Origin: Bugulina stolonifera
Taxonomy: Eukaryota; Bryozoa; Gymnolaemata; Cheilostomatida; Bugulidae
NCBI GenBank assembly: GCA_935421135.1
Contig: OW285192.1
Span: forward strand, 9,321,501 to 9,385,500
Direction of reading: 5' to 3'
Length of the DNA stretch: 64,000 nucleotides
In this document: positions 60,297-64,000 of the stretch, in pieces
Layout of the letters: each line of letters begins with the position of its first letter
Numbering within the stretch: the first letter of the stretch is position 1
Made by a program: the position numbers and the translations under genes
Notes under the pieces: generated by a model
The model's database searches: none
What the model saw: only the letters and a program-made list of their open reading frames with translations
What the model was told of the DNA's origin: nothing

Positions 60297-63200
60297 ATGG
60301 ATCACAGTGTCAAAATGGAGTGTGGATTCTGTTTAAAGAAAGATGATTTAGTAGATCCAAGATGTCTGCCTTGTGCACATGTACACTGCCTGGGTTGTCT
60401 GGTAGATAACTTTAGTATAAATAGAGTCGTTAGATGTCCACTCTGTAGGTAGGCTAACTATTATATATTGTGTACATACATGGGCTTTGGTATTGCAGCA
60501 TTACTTTGTAGTAATTACTAATTACACCTAAGCCAAACAGTTTCGAAGTATTTTTCTGCATTTACTTTCTGCAGCCTAAACTGATGATAATGAATATCCA
60601 ATATTCTCAGATGTAGCGATACCATTTTTATGTTGATTTGAAATAATTTTCAGCTAAGAGCAGGGGGATTCATAATTTTTATCGGCTTGCAATAACAACA
60701 TGATGCAATTTTTGAAGTGCCCAGATGTGTGAAGTTATAATAACATTACTGTGAACTTATTAGGAAGGTGTGTGACACATCAGTGGACAATCTCCCAGCT
60801 TTTGATGCAAGAGGAGACAAGTCTGGTTTCTGTGATACTTGCGCTAGAAATAATGTGAATAGTGAAGCTGTAGTCTACTGTACAACCTGTACATCTAAAT
60901 ACTGTGCTAAACATCAGCAGGTAAATATTTAGTTGTTTACTTCACCACTGATTGGATAAAATTTGTATTATACATTTATGATATCATATACAATATAACA
61001 AAATATTTGTGTATGTGTACATGTAGATGCATGTGGAACTCCATCAAGACCACCCGCTAATTGCTATGGATGAGTATAGGCCTCAGGCTACTCAGTTACA
61101 GCTAAGATACTGCAGTAAACATACAGAGGTGATTTATAGCATGGGATGTAGGAGTTGTCTTACTGTTGTTTGTGCTGAATGTTCAGCAGAAGAGAACAGT
61201 TGTACTGATGGTAAGTTAGGAAACCAAACTTAAAGTTCAAACTTGGTGGAGCCACATCCATGATTTTATATAAGTTGAGATGGGAGCAAACTGCCATGCC
61301 GTGCTTTACTCCCTATTTACAAAACAACTAAATGTCTCAGAGCGTATTGAAAGCTACCAAGGGGAGGATAATGTAGTATGTGGCTTTTCTGACAAATGTT
61401 TTTGCATTAAACATACAAGGTCTAGAATTAGATATAACTGAAAATCAAAATCATGTACAACATATTAATAATGATTAGCCTTGGTTTCAACAATATGACA
61501 TTCTGGGCAGAATGATGAACATTGGGGCTTGGGCTTAATTATTACAAGGTTGAACATTGCTACCATGATACACTGGTACCATGGTACACTGGTACCATGA
61601 TACACTGGTACCATGATACACTGTTACCTTGGTTTTGTATAGATTAATGTATGCCCATGTCTTGTCTAATGGGTCTCTGTGACTATACTGAACCACATTG
61701 TCTTTGTACATAGAAAAAATTCATAAAGTTGGCTGCGCTTTCTTTTGAGGTACTCTAATGTTTACAGCCCAGACTATCGTTTGTAATACCTAGGTCCTTA
61801 AGCTATTATACAATATTTCTCAGGTTATGCATTATATCTCTCAAATAACTAAGCAGCTAGCTGCTACTAACTGCTGTAATATGGGGCATTTAAACTACAT
61901 GTAGGTGTATGTCCTGTCTCGATCTGATTGAGACAAAATGGAAACTATGTTTACATTTTATGTACGTTTTGTTGCTACGTCTGATAAGTGTCTGCCAGAC
62001 CTATTATGTGGTTAGAGTATATTTCTCCCATAGGTAAAATTATTGCTAACCGAATTTTATTAAAGAAACTGGATATGTAGCTGTTTATGATTTGTATCAT
62101 TATAACTAATATTAAAGAGAACTTGTGGTGTAGTGATGTGGCAAGCCATAACACCAAAGACAGATCCCTATAAACACCTTTTAGATCTAGTAAATGTTTC
62201 AACAATGCAAGTCATCAGATCCCTATAAAGGTACTCTTTTAGGTCAAGCGCATATGCTATCATCATCTATAATTTAGGTTCTGCACATAGACTTATGGCT
62301 CTAGACCAGTTAGCTGTGAAACTAAGGAAAGAGATAGAAGAGTTAAGGTGTGAGGTTGTAGAGAGAGAAGATAAACTATCAGCTCTGTTTAAACAGACTT
62401 CTAGAATTGTGTGCGAGTTTGATGATGAGACTAAAGAGTTGATTCAGACACTTCGTAAGACTTGTGATGATCAGGTAAGGGTTTATGTACATTTATTATG
62501 TGTAGTAGGGTATAGATACCTTTACATTATCAATGCCCTACCAGAGCTGTTACATGTATATCTCTCTGTGTAATAATATATAATATGCTGCTGTACTGTT
62601 ACACTACCAGTGCTATTGACAATAATTATTTTATTGACATTTTTGTAACATATAGTCTACATTCTACAATGTACATAATTATATACTTATATCCTTGTAC
62701 TTGTCCGTTGTGTACCAGGTGAATGCTATTCAGCTAAAATATAAAAAGTTAGAAGAGGAACTGCTTAAGCTGAGAGAGAAAGTAAAGTTAGATATAACAG
62801 ATTTTATGGAAGATGATGTTGGAGTGAAATGGGCGGAGCTTAGTAAATGTAAACTGCAGATAGATGCTAGACTTTCACAAAGTCATCAAGTATGTGATTG
62901 GTGTTCTTGTTATAACATCCGATGACTGATAGTGACCTCTAATGACCTTTTGTGACTCTTGCTGTTCTTTAGTTATCTCTAATGGCCTCTGGTTACCTTT
63001 AGTAACTTCTGGTGACCTCTAGTGACCTCTAGTAATGTTGAGGGGTGACACTAACCGACTTATAAGTATGTTGTTTCTACTAATGGCCATATTATTTTAA
63101 TGGTCAGTAGGCCAGTGCTGTTACAGACCACACCTGGTAATTGATCAGTCAGCCAATAAGATGGTAGCTTATATCAATTACAGGTTGAAAAGTAAACTTC

Positions 63201-64000
63201 CCGTCACCTACATGCAAATGTTTACCTTAAAAGGACTAGATGGTTTATTAACCAATTATTGATGAGCTAATGAGTCTAAAACAGGCCGAGCACTTTGCAA
63301 GTGAAAGGCCTTGGGGTGATTCGCTCAATAGTTCTCTAGTGTGCTTGTAACAGGTGGACATTGTAAAGAGGTTTGAAAAAACTAGAGATGCTATGAAAGA
63401 GCTGATATCAGATGAACTACCGATTTTTGAACTAAACGACATGGCTACTCTAAAGGTCAAAGGTCAGCATATTGATTAAATTTTCACATTCTAGTACTCT
63501 TACTCTATTACAGCTACTCTAGTAGTGTTACGCTAGTACCATTACTCTGGTACTGATACCCTAGGAATCTAGGTAGTGCAGTTGCTCATACTATACATGT
63601 ACATGTAGATGAAAAGAGAGATGTGGAAGTTGAAGTTATCTCCCCATTGCATGCAAGAGTTGATTTGGAGCATGGGCTGACAACTTCTGGTTTCCTTCCT
63701 ACATCTATGAAGTTAATACACACAGTCAGTGTGTCCAGTTATTGTAACTCTGTTTATCATCATAATGGATTTACTTATGTGGGATTAGATAGTGGACATC
63801 TACATATAATTCATCAAGGAGGTCAAGTCAGCAATTCATTCCTCACTGACCAATGGCCAATGGCACTGGCCAATCATGTGGAAGGAGTGATTGTATATGA
63901 AAATCATATTTATCTGTTGATCTATGGAAACCCTTACAAAGTGTCAGTACATAATCTCGTAGGCAACCATGTCAGAACCTGGTCTCTTTTTCATAATGGG
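60297..64000 (+). CDS. RING / double B-box / coiled-coil / beta-propeller-like protein (TRIM type), 5' part
   Basis: Seven exons (60297-60448, 60764-60920, 61027-61210, 62278-62474, 62719-62889, 63354-63462, 63609 to the edge) give 454 codons without a stop. Residues 7-50 form a RING finger (CGFC, CAHVHCLGC, CPLC), the usual E3 ubiquitin-ligase module. Exon 2 holds a first B-box (CDTC, CTTC, YCAKH) and exon 3 a second (CSKH, CRSC, CAEC). Exons 4-6 encode a Leu/Lys/Glu-rich coiled coil for dimerisation. Exon 7 begins a Gly/aromatic strand pattern (YVGLDSGHLHII, VYENHIYLLIYG) suggesting an NHL- or Kelch-like propeller. TRIM proteins with C-terminal propellers bind RNA or protein targets for ubiquitylation. 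The C-terminus lies beyond the window, so the subfamily is not fixed. Confidence 0.88.
61556..61625. repeat. GGTACCATGATACACT short array in intron 3 of the TRIM-type gene
   Basis: About four imperfect 16-bp units in the intron between exons 3 and 4. Confidence 0.8.

Overview
The window looks like nuclear DNA of an invertebrate animal. It is strongly AT-rich, its genes are split by short GT-AG introns that preserve reading phase, and it carries animal-type mobile DNA (a Polinton/Maverick, a Tc1/mariner relic, several small inverted-repeat elements) plus a RING/B-box protein of the TRIM type. The motif ACATGT/TACATGTA recurs throughout. A sponge or another early-branching marine animal would fit, but the sequence alone does not settle the phylum. 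There are no bacterial operons, CRISPR arrays or convincing functional tRNA or rRNA genes.

Layout. (1) 1-12649: the first exon of a family gene runs off the left edge (minus strand), followed by a repeat-bearing intergenic stretch, a four-exon GNAT-fold N-acetyltransferase gene (7116-9178, plus) and a complete member of an unrecognised four-exon gene family (10906-12649, minus). (2) 12650-27298: about 14.6 kb with no gene I can support, holding exact tandem arrays, a dead Tc1/mariner transposase and MITEs. (3) 27299-36869: a compact 9.6-kb Polinton-like element with GC-rich terminal inverted repeats of about 540 bp, 5'-AG/CT-3' ends and a perfect 6-bp target duplication (ATCATG). It carries a zinc-finger/family-B DNA polymerase gene (minus) and a divergent two-exon gene (plus), separated by a large palindromic minisatellite. 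No integrase, packaging ATPase, protease or capsid gene is recognisable. (4) 37894-54225: three more complete members of the same unrecognised family, all minus strand. (5) 54226-60296: intergenic DNA with a hairpin, an inverted-repeat element enlarged by an AAGTC satellite, and an LTR-like segment with a TATA box. (6) 60297-64000: the first seven exons of a RING, double B-box, coiled-coil, beta-propeller-like gene leaving the right edge.

The main discovery candidate is the five-member paralogous family. Four members are complete, with identical intron phases (0, 2, 2). Each has a low-complexity Ser/Gln/Pro-rich first exon containing a short [RH]x[AP][IL]TK-type motif, an acidic patch followed by FPVxIEYH, and a cysteine-rich last exon containing DGYEIHYSQKCKWKA. 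I cannot assign it to a known domain; lack of a signal peptide together with the acidic and low-complexity regions suggests an intracellular, possibly nuclear, protein. The second candidate is the minimal Polinton. All exon joins below come from reading splice consensus and phase by eye.
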